From Adiantum capillus-veneris (Eukaryota > Streptophyta > Polypodiopsida > Polypodiales > Pteridaceae), in NCBI GenBank assembly GCA_014529385.2, contig CM043971.1, positions 94,775,840 through 94,839,839 of the forward strand: DNA of 64,000 bases, written 5' to 3'. Position numbers and translations under genes: made by a program. The stretch's first letter is position 1. Each line of letters opens with the position of its first letter. Of the stretch, positions 1 through 11,089 are shown piece by piece. Below the pieces are notes generated by a model. The model saw only the letters and a program-made list of their open reading frames with translations. It was not told the DNA's origin and searched no databases.

Positions 1-182
1 CGAAGGAAGCTCAAGGCACACAATAGAGAGTGTGTTTCTTAATATGCAATGGAAAGATAGATAGCCCTAGAGTGATGGGCGTATATACAATGCACGGGGG
101 AAAAAACCTCCTAAAGAGGGAAAAAATGCCCCGGCGGTCCTAGTGTGTTCACACACATCACTACCACATGTATATGGTAACA
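1..182 (-). repeat. 3' LTR of copia A (cut by window edge)
   Basis: This block matches 14187-14368 base for base in length, with five mismatches that I can count in 182 positions (about 97% identity). The element reads on the minus strand, so this is its 3' LTR; the outer 45 bp or so lie outside the window. It ends in TATGGTAACA on the plus strand, which is the TG start of the LTR in element sense. A short G-rich tract (GGGGGTATT in element sense) next to it at 183-195 fits a polypurine tract. Confidence 0.9.
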
Positions 183-1819
183 AATACCCCCTGGAGTGAT
201 GCGGTGAACGAGAGCTGGCACATGAGTAAAGGGAAGTGCCATGCCCTGAGGACAGGATCGGTCCACAAAGGGGAGTAAGCCCAAAGCTTTGTGGAAAGCT
301 TCAAGCTTCTCACGAGACAATGCCTTTGTGAAAAGATCTGCAAGGTTGTCTTGTGTTGGCACATAAGCCAAGTTGATCTCTCCTGTTGAGAGCCTCTCCT
401 TGACATAGTGGTAATGCACCTCAATGTGCTTTGTGCGAGCATGAAAAACTGGGTTCCTCGCAACTGCCAATGCGCTCTGACTGTCAGTGTAGATAGTGTT
501 GGCAGTGTCCTATCCAACACCCAAATCAGCCATAAGGCGTCTGATCTATACACACTCAACCGTAGCTGTGAAGACTGCCCTGTACTCAGCCTCACAACTC
601 TAGGTGGCCACAGTAGGTTGCTTCTTGCTCAACCATGATATACATGAACTGCCAAGCATGAAACAAAAACCACTTGTGGACACTCGCGTGTTAAAACAAC
701 CAGCCCAATCTGAGTCCGAAAAAGCATGTAAGTATGGCGGCAATGATCCCCCCTTGGGATAAAACAAGCCAAGATGTAAAGTGCCACTAAGGTAGCGGAA
801 AATCCTCTTGACAGCTTGCCAATGCTTAGACCCTGCCTGGGCTATGCATAAATCTGCTGACCTGTGAGACTGCAAACTGAATATCCGGCCTCGTGTTGCA
901 TAATAAATGAGGTAGCCAACAACAGTTTGGTAAAGAGTGACATCAGCAGGATTGCCAGCATCATGTAGACTCAACTTCAAACCTGTTTCCATGGGAGTGG
1001 CAATAGGTTTGCAATCCTCAAGTCCAAACTTACATAGCAATGTCTCTATGTAACTTTTCTGACACAAGGCAATACAACCATCACAATGCTTAAACTGTAT
1101 GCCCAAATAATGATGCAACAGCCCCAAATCTTTCATCTTGAAAGTAGCATTCAAATCAGCCTTAAATTCAGCAATATGTCTCTCATTTGGTCCAGTGATC
1201 AGCAAATCATCGACATAAAGAACCACAATGAGAAGTACATCACCCTCACGCTTTACATACAATGTGCTTTCTGTTGGACTGTTACAAAAGCCTTGTTTGA
1301 CCAGATGAGTGTCAGCTTTCTCATACCAAGCACGAGGAGATTGCTTCAACTCATAAAAAGCCTTATTACATTTGCACACTTTGTCCTCTTGTCCTTTTAT
1401 GACAAAACCGCGAGGCTGCATTACATAAACTTCCTCAACTATGTCACCATTCAAGAAAGTAGTAACAATGTCTGATTGATGTACATCCCAACCAAAATGA
1501 GCTGCCAATGCACATAGAAAACGCCCAGTAGTCATACGACAAGTGGGAGCAAAAGTCTCTTCATAATCTATGCCTTTTTGCTGTGCATAACCCTTTGCAA
1601 CAAGTCGAGCCTTATCGCAATCGATCTCACCATCCGGCTTGCGTTTTAACTTGTAAACCCACTTCGTACCAATGGCCGTTTTGCCAAGAGGCAAATCACA
1701 TAAAGTCCATGTATCATTTTCTATAAGTGCATCATATTCAGATTGCATGGCAGCCATCCATTTTTCTGAATTCTGTGCTTCATCAAAAGACAGAGGCTCC
1801 TCAACATCATGTAAGCTAG
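183..1819 (-). pseudogene. Copia A pol, 3' part: reverse transcriptase and RNase H
   Basis: This is the C-terminal half of a Ty1/copia polyprotein. Visible motifs are the RT start (KARLVAKGYAQ, then DYEETFAP), the catalytic YVDD in LYVDDLLITG, the KDLG..HHYLGI segment, and an RNase H with FSDSDWAGC. The main open stretch is 600-1757 and stays open upstream to the insertion of the Tat element at 1819. A TAG at 600-602 ends it, and two more in-frame TAG codons follow before the frame reopens at 470 (LAVARNPVFHARTKHIEVHYH). It would copy element RNA in virus-like particles; this copy cannot. Confidence 0.93.
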
Positions 1820-2029
1820 TGACGGGAGCAAAGTGAACCCCGAACCCCGACGGCCTCTAAAACACCGGGGACCGAATGGCGCGCCTCGAGCCTGTCATGG
1901 TAAAGCAAACAAGGGGCACCACCTAGCTTCAGTGGCTAGGACGCAAACAACACACCACCATAACAAAGTTTTCATCCAAGAGAGATGGATGCTTGGGAGT
2001 AATGATGAAGAGGAAAGGGAATGAGATCA

Positions 2030-2078
<49 letters not shown>

Positions 2079-3396
2079 ATGAGGGAGGGGGTATAGCGGC
2101 TTAGTACTTAGGCACCACAAAAGGATGGCGAATCCGCACACCCTTCACACATACACAAGCTCACTCCAAAACACAAGACTAGGTGGCGATTCCGCACACC
2201 TCACATGGGACATACATTGCAAGAAAACATACTCACAAAACCTCAAGCTTTATTTAGAGAATAAGGCGATGAAATGGGGAGCATAGGGTAGGGGAATGAG
2301 ACGGGAGAGAGTGGTAGAGCACATGGCGGATAGGTGGGAGTTGATGGCGAAGACTCGCACGAGGATTATGGCCATCATCCTTCATTTAGTTGCCCTTCAT
2401 CTTCCATAGCCAAGGGTGTAGAGGTCATGCTCAAAACAAGCATGGTGATTGCGGTGATGGTGATGGTGTGTGTGTGTGTGTGTGCACTAGGCACACACAG
2501 TGCATAGTGTGTTCTTTGGTGATGTTGTGTGTTTTTGTGTGATGGTGACCCCTCTTTATATAGGGGAGTAGGGGGGGAGAAATTCTAGAATTTATAAATG
2601 AAGAAATCATTATCTACATAGGCCATGTGGCTGTGGACCCCACTTGTCTAGCTGTGTGTATATGTGCCAGAACAGCAGTCTCATGAGAGAGAGACTAAGA
2701 GAGAGAGATGGGTTGATGAAAAAAAAGTGAGATGTGACATGGAGAATAAAGTAATTACAAGAGGGGAGAGAGGGGAGTGTGCTCAGAGGTGAATCTGTGT
2801 GCAGATGTGTGTGAACACAAGAAAAATCAGGTAACCACCGGGTGGGGAAGGGTCTGTGGGAACCTTTTTCAATGAAACTGAGTGTGTGTGAGTGTGGGGG
2901 AGGTTATTTAGCTACAAGACAAGAGACATGGCACCCTTTAGAGAGAGAGGGGGGTATTTGGGTCATGGGATATGATAGGAGAGAGAAAGAGGGGGTGGGG
3001 TATACTATTTTGGAAGATAGGGTAAGTTGCATGTGAGTTAGGGTGCATTATTGGTGAGTTATAATGCATTATTGGTGAGAGGTGGGGTAGCTTGAGGGGA
3101 GAGAGAAAGGATAAAGGACAAAGGGAAGAGAGAGGGGGTTGACCTTTTGAGTGGAGGAGAGGAAAAGGGACACCCGGCGGGGCAACAGTGAAGAAAAAGG
3201 AGGCAAGATGGGGATGGGCTACCCCGCAGGCATGAGGTGGCTTATTTTACCTTTCTTATATATTTACATAATCATACTTTTTTTTTTTAAACTTTTTTCA
3301 ATGCCTTTTATCACTCCCTCCATAAGAGGGGGTTTTCATGGGGTGGGGACGAGAGAAGAGGGGTATGGGATCTTGGCTTGTGAAAAGCCCCCATCA
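1820..3396 (-). repeat. 3' LTR of Tat-type gypsy element (1577 bp)
   Basis: This matches 9509-11089 along its whole length, with scattered substitutions and a different (GA)n length (about 2033-2078 here). In element sense it starts TGATGGGGGC and ends GCTCCCGTCA. It interrupts copia A pol: the same CTAG lies at 1816-1819 and at 11090-11093, a target duplication of at least 4 bp. A TATATAAA box on the minus strand lies at 2555-2562. The short open frames inside are not genes. Confidence 0.94.
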
Positions 3397-3400
3397 TTAG

Positions 3401-3412
3401 CCCTCCCCTTTT
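3401..3412 (-). other. Polypurine tract of the Tat element
   Basis: In element sense this reads AAAAGGGGAGGG and lies four bases before the 3' LTR. This is the expected site for plus-strand DNA priming. Confidence 0.85.
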
Positions 3413-3424
3413 GGCTAGAGGCAT

Positions 3425-4789
3425 TCATGTCTCTAGCTCATCTGTTTGATCATTATCGTCGGAGGTGGCGGCTGATGGTGTGTCCTCATCTGGAATGTCA
3501 ATTGGTGGAGCCTGGTCAAATCGAAGAAAATAAAGTTTAAATCGCCAACCATTTACCCTGGTTTTATGAAGTTTTCCATCAGCCTCCATAAGCTGGTAGC
3601 TTCCATTGGCATACTTTTCCCTGATGATAAAAGGGCCTTCCCATTGGAGCAGGAGTTTCTTATCCTTGCGCGTGTCGAAGCGATTGTCGTAGCGGAGCAC
3701 AAACATTCCTTTCTTCAATTATTTTTTTCGGAGATGCTCGTTAAAGCTAAGCCGTCTATACTCTGCTTGTGCTGCATAATAATTTATTGCTTCTTCTCTG
3801 TCCAGCTGCAGTCTTTCCAAGTTGATGATGTGATCTCTCAAATGCATGTTGGGTTGTTGAAGTTGGCTTGCCATTACTCTGAGACTTTGTAGTTGCACTT
3901 CAATGGGCAAGATTGCTTCCTTACCAAATACTAGATGATACGGTGTGAATCCCAAGGATGTACGAAATGAAGTTCTGTAGGCCCATAAAGCTGGTAGTAG
4001 ATACTTATCCCAGTCTCCAGGATGATTGTTTACCTGATTGGTAATAATTTTAGAAACCATTCCATTTACCTTTTCAACTAGGCCATTACATTGAGGGTAA
4101 TATGGTGAAGAGTGTCTCCTTGTAATGCCCAGTTTCTGCATTAATTCTCCTACCAAGTCTGCTCTGAAACCTGGCCCTCTATCAGAGATGATCTCTAAAG
4201 GTGTGCCAAACCTACAACATATGTTCTCATAGATAAATTTAGCTACCTCTACCGCTGTGATTCTAGTGGTGGCTGTAGCCTCTGCTCATCTAGTCATGTA
4301 GTCGACCCCCATGATAATGTAGAATTTTCCTGAGTTGGCCCTAGGTAATGGCCCAATGGCATCGATACCCCATTTTTCAAATGGGCCATATGAGAGAATA
4401 GGTGTCTATGGTTCAGGCATAAGTGACCTAGTGCCGGCCTTTTGACACAACTTACATGTTTTGCACCAGTGGTGTACATCACGGTTGAGGCTAGCCCATA
4501 TGAAGCCTGCTTGCAAGATTTTCATACTTGTTATGTTTAGGGCAAAGTGACCACCACAAACCCCTTCCTGAGAGAGAGGGACCTTCCTGAGTATTTGGTC
4601 CTTATCCTTACAGTACAAACCATCATTGATGAGTCGATACCTTGTGGCCTTCCGCGTCAGCCATTGCTTCTGTCCCTTTGTTAAATCTGATGGACATTCC
4701 CCTGTTTCCAAAAAATGCATGATGTCAGGCAAGGCATCACTTCCTTGAAATAGAGGGAGCTTTAGTTTTATCGCTCCAACCACCACTTC
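3425..4789 (-). pseudogene. Tat element integrase and C-terminal tail
   Basis: This is the integrase part of the gypsy polyprotein. The zinc-binding region has GVCGGHF and then HHWCKTCKLCQ; the first His of the usual HHCC set looks replaced (SQEG). The core keeps all three acidic residues: Asp in WGIDAIGPLP, Asp in SDRGPGF, Glu in GLVEKVNGM. A tail with LLQWEGPFIIREKY and TRVNGWRFKLYF follows. Stops interrupt the frame at 4406-4408 (TAG), 4286-4288 (TGA, probably a former Trp codon) and 3719-3721 (TAA). The frame never shifts, and the terminal stop is at 3425-3427. Confidence 0.93.
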
Positions 4790-5176
4790 CTGTAGTCTTT
4801 CACTTGCTAGGGCATCTGCTTCTTGGTTTTGAGCCCTTGGGATATGGTGTATTTGAACTTCTTCAAACTTACCCAACAAGGTTTTTACACCACTTAAGTG
4901 AGTCCTTAAACTAGGATTCTTGCATGTCCATGCTCCATTTACTTTCCTTACGAGAAGTAGAGCATCCCCAAATACATTAAGGCGTTGTACACCTTGCAAG
5001 TCGCACCATTGTAGACCCTTGGTTAGTGCTGCATACTCAGCTTCATTGTTAGAATGTGAATGTAACAATTGGCCCAATGAAAATACCTTTGTCCCTTTGT
5101 CATCAAAGACCACTATGCCAGCAGCTGCTTTGTCGGACGCTCACTTGTAGGCTCCATCAAAGTAGAGAGAGTATGC
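4790..5176 (-). pseudogene. Second (aRNase H-type) domain of the Tat element
   Basis: After the RT and its own RNase H comes another RNase H domain. It starts at YSLYFDGAYK, passes HSNNEAEYAAL (the catalytic Glu motif) and LNVFGDALL, and ends near NQEADALAS. An extra RNase H between pol RNase H and integrase is known from the plant Tat lineage of Ty3/gypsy elements, and it supports that placement. A TGA at 5141-5143 (probably a former CGA Arg codon) breaks the frame just after the first catalytic Asp motif. Confidence 0.88.
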
Positions 5177-6445
5177 TCCTTCTACCATAGGTGGTACTAG
5201 AGGTAATTGGACTTCTCCTTCCTTAGATTGCTTCTTCTTCCTTTCAAAGACTTGGTAGGTCATGAGTCCCCCCAAACTTGCCCTTGTCGTGCTTTCTACC
5301 TGTACCGTGTAGTCAAACTCTTGCAGACGAACTAGCCATTTAGTAATTCTAGCAGACACATCCATGTGTTGTACAACATAGGGAAATATTTCATCCGTGG
5401 TTAGAATCACAAATTGCTTAGGCAACAAATATGACCTAAACTTTGTAGTTGCAAATCTAAGAGCTAGGACTAAGTGTTCCACATGGGTGAAACCTTTCTC
5501 TCCTGCTGTCATCATTCGACTAGAGAAGTAGATTGGCCTCATGAAAGATGTCGTCGTATCCTTTTGGAGTAGCACAGCCCCCAATGAGTCATCACCAACA
5601 CCTTAGGTGACATAGAATTTTTCATCCCACTTAGGTGGTGAGATAGTTGGCAGAGTGGCTAAGACCTCCTTTACCTTGTTGTAGTGATGTTCGCTTTCCT
5701 CGTCCCAAGTGAAAGTTGATCTTTGAGTGAGTTGTTGCAGTGGTAGAACAAGTTGTGATAGTAGATGTATGAATCTACTTAAGTACCTCACCTTCTGTAG
5801 AAAAGAGACCAGTTGACGTGCGGTCGTTGGTGAAGGTAGGGCTATGAGTGCGGACACCTTACTTGGGTCGGCGTTGATACCTTTTGCTGAAGTTTCATGG
5901 CCTAGTAGAATGACTTTACTCTCCCCAATGTGGCATTTGTCCACATTTAATTTCCCACCTAGGCTCTGCAACCTGGCCAAACCTTCAGTTACCTTTTCTA
6001 AATGTGAAATACGGGAGCTATATATACAAAAATCATCAATGAACACTCTTATGGATGTTCCAAAGAACGGTTGAAAAACATATGTGACATATCTTTGGAA
6101 TGTGGGAGGTGCATTTGTGAGACCAAATGGCATAACCCTGTATGCAAAACAACCCCATGGCGTGATAAAAGTGGTTTTTAGCTGATCTTCCAAGGCTATG
6201 CGTATTTGAAAGTATCCAGAATAACCATCATAGACGGTATAGCATTCAAAACCCGCTACTTCATTCAGAATTTCATCCAAGAAAGGGAGAGGAAAGTGGT
6301 CTCTCTTTGTAGCTACATTTAGTGGTTTGTAGTCAACATAGACCCTCCACTTACCATTCTTTTTAGGCGTCACCACTACGGGTGACACCCATTCTCAGTT
6401 TTCTACAGGATAGATGAATCCCGCCTCCAGTAGTTTCCTTACCTC
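5177..6445 (-). pseudogene. Tat element reverse transcriptase and pol RNase H
   Basis: The RT palm is clear: VSPVVVTPKKNGKWRVYVDY, then YTVYDGYSGYFQI with the first catalytic Asp, then MPFGLTNAPPTFQR. The active site is RVFIDDFCIY, with Phe-Ile-Asp-Asp in place of the more common Y(V/I)DD. The thumb and connection follow (SKVILLGHETSAKGI), then the ordinary RNase H (LGAVLLQKDT, LALRFATTKFRSYLL, ILTTDEIF). In-frame stops lie at 6395-6397 (TGA) and 5603-5605 (TAA). No frameshift is seen. Confidence 0.94.
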
Positions 6446-7861
6446 GGCCAAGAGTGCCTTTTCTTGTATGACCCCCAGTCGTCGTAGCTTTTGCACAACT
6501 GGTTTTACCCCTTCCTTCAGCTTAATATGATGTTCCACCACTGTAATGCCTGTGATTCTTTCATAGTTGTCAATGAACAAGTTAGGAAATCCCATCAACA
6601 TTTGCAAAAAACTATCTTTCTCCTCAAGTGTTAATTCCGTAGACAACATACCCTTCAACCTACTTCCTCCTAGGCCAGGTGATTTTCTCTCCTCTTCATT
6701 GGGATTCCCTTTTGGTGATGGATCACCAGTTGTGCTTACCCTTTGTGGATCCTTCATAATGATACCCATCACATCAATGGAACTATCACTTTCTTCGGTG
6801 GATGTGGTCTCCTCCTGAGAACTGGAAGATTCGCTAGTGATTTCATCTGCCGATGTTTCCAGATTCATTTGCTTCTGCTTGCCAATCCTCATGTCGTAGT
6901 AAATTGTCTCCCCTTTCTTACCGGTCATGCGTAGAAGGCCAGTACCCCAGTCCTGTTTTGCCTTCATGGCCATCAACCATGGCCTTCCCAAAATTAGTGG
7001 ATAGCCCTCCCCCTTAGTAGGCATTACAAAAACATCTACCTCTACCTCAGTGTTGAAAGCTTTGATTTTCACGGCACTTACCACACCCACACACTTTACT
7101 TTTGTGTTGTTTGCCATCTTTGCCTTGCATGGAGAAGGCCTGTCAACCTCGAGCCCTAATTGAAGCATCATAGCTTCGCTCATTACACAGATTTGTGCAC
7201 CTCCATCAATGTAGGTGTTTCCAACCCTCTTTCCTTTTATGTTTACGTCGACAATTGGAAGGATGTCATCCATGTTGCATCCCGAAATTGCTCCGGCTAC
7301 CTTTGTTTTGGAGCGTCTTGTACTTACCATTTTAGACCATTGTCGCCTTACTTTAGATACAAGATGTAGCAGCTGTGGCCATGTAATCTTCGGTCCTTGC
7401 TCTGCCACATCCAATGTTAGATCATAGGGCTTAGAACTTTCCCCTAGCTGGAAGTCGGTGATGCCCAATTTCCGTCGTGGCCTGGATGGCCTCTTGCTAG
7501 TTTCTCCTCTCATGCTTCTCTCATCATCTGATTGTGTAGCTTTCTCCCTCCTAGCTCTTTTCACAGTCATGGCTTCAAGTGGTTCTAAAAAGGTTACCTT
7601 CTCCTTACCCTTGTCCCTCTCCTTTGCTCTGGGTGGATCCACTACTATGGCTTTTCCTTTCTCTTCTAGCCTTATGATGTTTACAGGGCGATCAGGTGGT
7701 GGGACTGGTGGAAGAGGTGGGATGGATGCTTGTAGTGGTGTCTGAGGTGGACGTAGAATTTGTGTTGGTGGCGCTGGTGCTCGGGGTGCGGGCGTTCTTT
7801 CTCTAGGGGGTGACAATTGGTTCCTCCTACCTCCTCTATTATAGTTTTGTCGTGGTTTGGG
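6446..7861 (-). pseudogene. Tat element linker and aspartic protease
   Basis: A Pro- and Lys/Arg-rich linker follows the gag zinc knuckle. The retropepsin-like protease is near 6930-7215: NTYIDGGAQICVMS, where DGG takes the place of the common DSG/DTG, then the second conserved motif LILGRPWL. Two identical protease subunits would normally cleave gag-pol. A Ser/Glu-rich spacer (SSSSQEETTSTEES) leads into RT. This stretch is open throughout and is the longest intact piece of the element (open from 7873 to 6395). Confidence 0.9.
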
Positions 7862-8650
7862 ACAGTAGTACATACCGTGACCGTCTTCTCCGCAGTTGTA
7901 GCAATGATACTACCTGTTTTGTTGTCGTGCTCTTCCAGGGTCTTGATCTCTTTCTTGACTCCTCCCTTGTTGTATTAAGTGGACAGACAAATTTTGCAAT
8001 TGGTCAGTAATATGGGCCAACATATCTTGTTGGTCATCTCTTACCCCAAGAGCCGCTGGTGGTGGTGGAATGGTGGTTGTCGTAGTTGCTGGTCGACGCG
8101 ATGTTCCTGATTCTGTTGACTCGGTTTCTTTGGCTTTCATTCGCAGCTTCTTGTCTTTAAGGCGAGCAATCTCAACGGCTAACTCGTACGTAGCCGGGAA
8201 TCTACCTTTCACCTTCTCCTTGAGAAGCGGCCATAAGCCATGCGTGAACCGATCTTGTTTTAGAAAATCGGGTGCAGCTTCCCCCCTAGCCAGTGACTCA
8301 ACCCACCGTTCCCACAAATCCACAAATTTGGACTCATAGGTGGCATATTCTAAAAGACCCTCCTGCTTCAAGTCTCTCAACTTGTCCCACAACTTTTATG
8401 AAGTGGTACCTCCCCCAAAGAGCCTCTTAAAAGCGGTTTTTAAGGGTTCCCAGTCATCCTTGGTTGCTTGTGGAAGTGCATTGTACCATGATCTAGCTTC
8501 TAGCTTCATGAGATGCTTAAAGATTCTAACCCGGGATTCATCCGTATCTTTGCTGCTCACTACACATGCTACTTCAAAGTCATCTAGGAAGTCTGTTACC
8601 AAATCCTCCCCCTTCTTTCCTTTAAATGTTGGAAATGCTACACTTGCCAT
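7862..8650 (-). pseudogene. Tat element gag
   Basis: The start is ATG at 8650 (MASVAFPTFKGKKGEDL). A retrotransposon gag domain follows (ARSWYNALPQATKDDWEPLK, then FVDLWERWVESLARGE). The nucleocapsid zinc knuckle lies at 7862-7903: C-x2-C-x4-H-x4-C in CYNCGEDGHGMYYC. Stops interrupt at 8396-8398 (TAA) and 7910-7912 (TAG, probably a former CAG Gln codon). All pieces of gag and pol share one frame, so the ancestral product was one polyprotein of about 1740 residues. Confidence 0.92.
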
Positions 8651-9490
8651 GATTACTGAGAGAGAGCTAGAAAGACACACTGCTTAACTTGCAAAAGTTT
8701 TTTTCTTCTTTACAAGGAGGCGTGTATACCCTCTTATACTAGGACATACATTAAAACTTCAAACGGTACATTGCCTTGTACCAAAGGTAAGACAAATGGT
8801 TGATCTGATGCCAGAACCTCCAAAAACCGCTCCCCACCCGGCATGGTGTCAATGACGTGCTGGTAGTGAGCCTTCAAATCCAGTATTATCTTGATTGAGC
8901 GTACACGTGTTGGTATGTGTGATCTGTCTTGAGGTAGGTTGTACTGATTCATGTGAAGCTTAGAGGTGCTTAGTCACTGTCCAAGCTTGTGGGAGAGGGT
9001 GGTGTTCTTTCCTGAAACAAACTCAGTAGATCCCTAGCTTCTCTAGTGAGAGTGTGAGCCAATGCTTCTGTTATCTGTGCTGCAGCATCAGGTGCGGCTT
9101 GAAAACTGACTGTGATAATTACCTCGGTGACTTGAGTTACCCAATTCTCAAAGTAGAATAGTGTTTATTCTCTATTGTGTAGAGCTCCTTCCATTTTGTT
9201 GTTGTGGGTTGGTTGTAGGTTGCGAACATGGTTTCGACCTTCTCCTTCTTCGTCTTGGCACTTGGCCTATGTATATCCACTGGGTTTGGCGTGTTGGTTG
9301 CCTCTCCCACTGCAAATCGATTACCGTTACGCCTGGCACTCGAGCTTCCATGGAGATGCGGAATTCGTCTAGTTCTGTTTGGATCTCTTCTTCTTCTGTC
9401 GTCCAATTAGCAAATCCTGCTAGCCATTCATCCATTCACAATAGTTTAAGGGTTTCAGTCTTGTAAACTGAAGGGTTTCATGAAAAGATC
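8651..9490 (-). other. Tat element 5' leader with a small ORF
   Basis: This untranslated leader lies between primer site and gag. It holds an 87-codon open frame on the minus strand at 9172-9435 with its own ATG and an acidic start (MDEWLAGFANW, EEEEIQTELDEF). I do not recognise this peptide. It could be an upstream ORF of the element or a chance frame; nothing else in the leader looks coding. Confidence 0.45.
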
Positions 9491-9506
9491 CTCAGTGGGG
9501 GCACCA
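9491..9506 (-). other. Primer-binding site of the Tat element
   Basis: In element sense this reads TGGTGCCCCCACTGAG, two bases after the 5' LTR. The plus strand ends in GGGGGCACCA, the form of a tRNA 3' end including CCA. I cannot name the tRNA from memory. Confidence 0.75.
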
Positions 9507-9508
9507 AA

Positions 9509-9721
9509 TGACGGGAGCAAAGAGAACCCCGAACCCCGACGGCCTCTAAAACACCGGGGATCGAATGGCGCGCCTCGAGCCTGTCATGGTAAAGCAAACA
9601 AGGGGCACCACCTAGCTTCAGCGGCTAGGATGCAAACAACACACCACCATAACAAAGTTTTCATCCAAGAGAGATGGATGCTTGGAAGTAATGATGAAGA
9701 GGAAAGGGAATGAGATCAAGT

Positions 9722-9762
<41 letters not shown>

Positions 9763-11089
9763 CATGAGGGAGGGGGTATAGCGGCTTAGTACTTAGGCAC
9801 CACAAAAGGATGGCGAATCCGCACACCCTTCACACATACACAAGCTCACTCCAAAACACAAGACTAGGTGGCGATTCCGCACACCTCACATGGGCCAAAC
9901 ATTGCAAGAAAACATACTCACAAAACCTCAAGCTTTATTTAGAGAATAAGGCGATGAAATGGGGAGCATAGGGTAGGGTAATGAGATGGGAGAGAGTGGT
10001 AGAGCACATGGCGGATAGGTGGGAGTTGATGGCGAAGACCCGCACGAGGATTATGGCCATCATCCTTCATTTAGTTGCCCTTCATCTTCCATAGCCAAGG
10101 GTGTAGAGGTCATGCTCAAGACAAGCATGGTGATTGCGGTGATGGTGATGGTGATGGTGTGTGTGTGTGTGTGTGTGCACTAGGCACACACAGTGCATAG
10201 TGTGTTCTTTGGTGATGTTGTGTGTTTTTGTGTGATGGTGACCCCTCTTTATATAGGGGAGTAGAGGGGGAGAAATTCTAGAATTTAGAAATGAAGAAAT
10301 CATTATCTACATAGGCCATGTGATTGTGGGCCCCACTTGTCTGGCTGTGTGTATATGTGCCAGAACAGCAGTCTCATGAGAGAGAGACTAAGAGAGAGAG
10401 ATGGGTTGATGAAAAAAAAGTGAGAGGTGACATGGAGAATAAAGTAATTACAAGAGGGGAGAGAGGGGAGTGTGCTCAGAGGTGAATCTATGTGCAGATG
10501 TGTGTTAACACAAGAAAAATCAGGTAACCACCGGGTGGGGATGGGTCTGTGGGAACCTTTTTCAGTGAAACTGAGTGTGTGTGAGTGTGGGGGAGGTTAT
10601 TTAGCTACAAGACAAGAGACATGGCGCCCTTTAGAGAGAGAGGGGGGTATTTGGGTCATGGGATATGATAGGAGAGAGAAAGAGGGGGTGGGGTATACTA
10701 TTTTGGAAGATAGGGTAAGTTGCATGTGAGCTAGGGTGCATTATTGGTGAGTTATAATGCATTATTGGTGAGAGGTGGGGTAGCTTGAGGGGAGAGAGAA
10801 AGGAGAAAGGACAAAGGGAAGAGAGAGGGGGTTGACCTTTTGAGTGGAGGAGAGGAAAAGGGACACCCGGAGGGGCAGCAGTGATGAAAAAGGAGGCAAG
10901 GTGGGGATGGGCTACCCCGCAGGCATGAGGTGGCTTATTTTACCTTTCTTATATGTTTACATAATCATACTTTATTTTTTCTTACTTTTTCCAATGCCTT
11001 TTATCACTCCCTCCATAAGAGGGGGTTTTCATGGGGTGGGGACGAGAGAAGAGGGGTATGGGAGCTTGGCTTGTGAAAAGCCCCCATCA
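9509..11089 (-). repeat. 5' LTR of Tat-type gypsy element (1581 bp)
   Basis: This is the partner of 1820-3396, in the same orientation. The (GA)n tract here has an AAAGAG interruption (about 9721-9763). A GT tract and a CA-rich stretch occur in both copies. The substitutions between the two LTRs point to an insertion that is not recent but younger than copia A, which it interrupts. Confidence 0.94.
10248..10255 (-). promoter_or_regulatory. TATA box of the Tat element 5' LTR
   Basis: The minus strand reads TATATAAA within CCCCTATATAAAGAGGGG. The same box is present in the other LTR at 2555-2562. Position within the LTR and sequence fit a Pol II promoter; activity is inferred only. Confidence 0.6.

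Noticed and set aside
1833-2024. Small proteins inside the Tat LTRs (also 2842-3540, 9480-9713, 10472-11110)
   Set aside because: They occur in both LTRs but lie in non-coding LTR sequence and show no domain.
5603-8650. Programmed stop readthrough as the reason for the in-frame stops
   Set aside because: Eight stops at scattered sites, several inside folded domains, fit decay better than a recoding signal.
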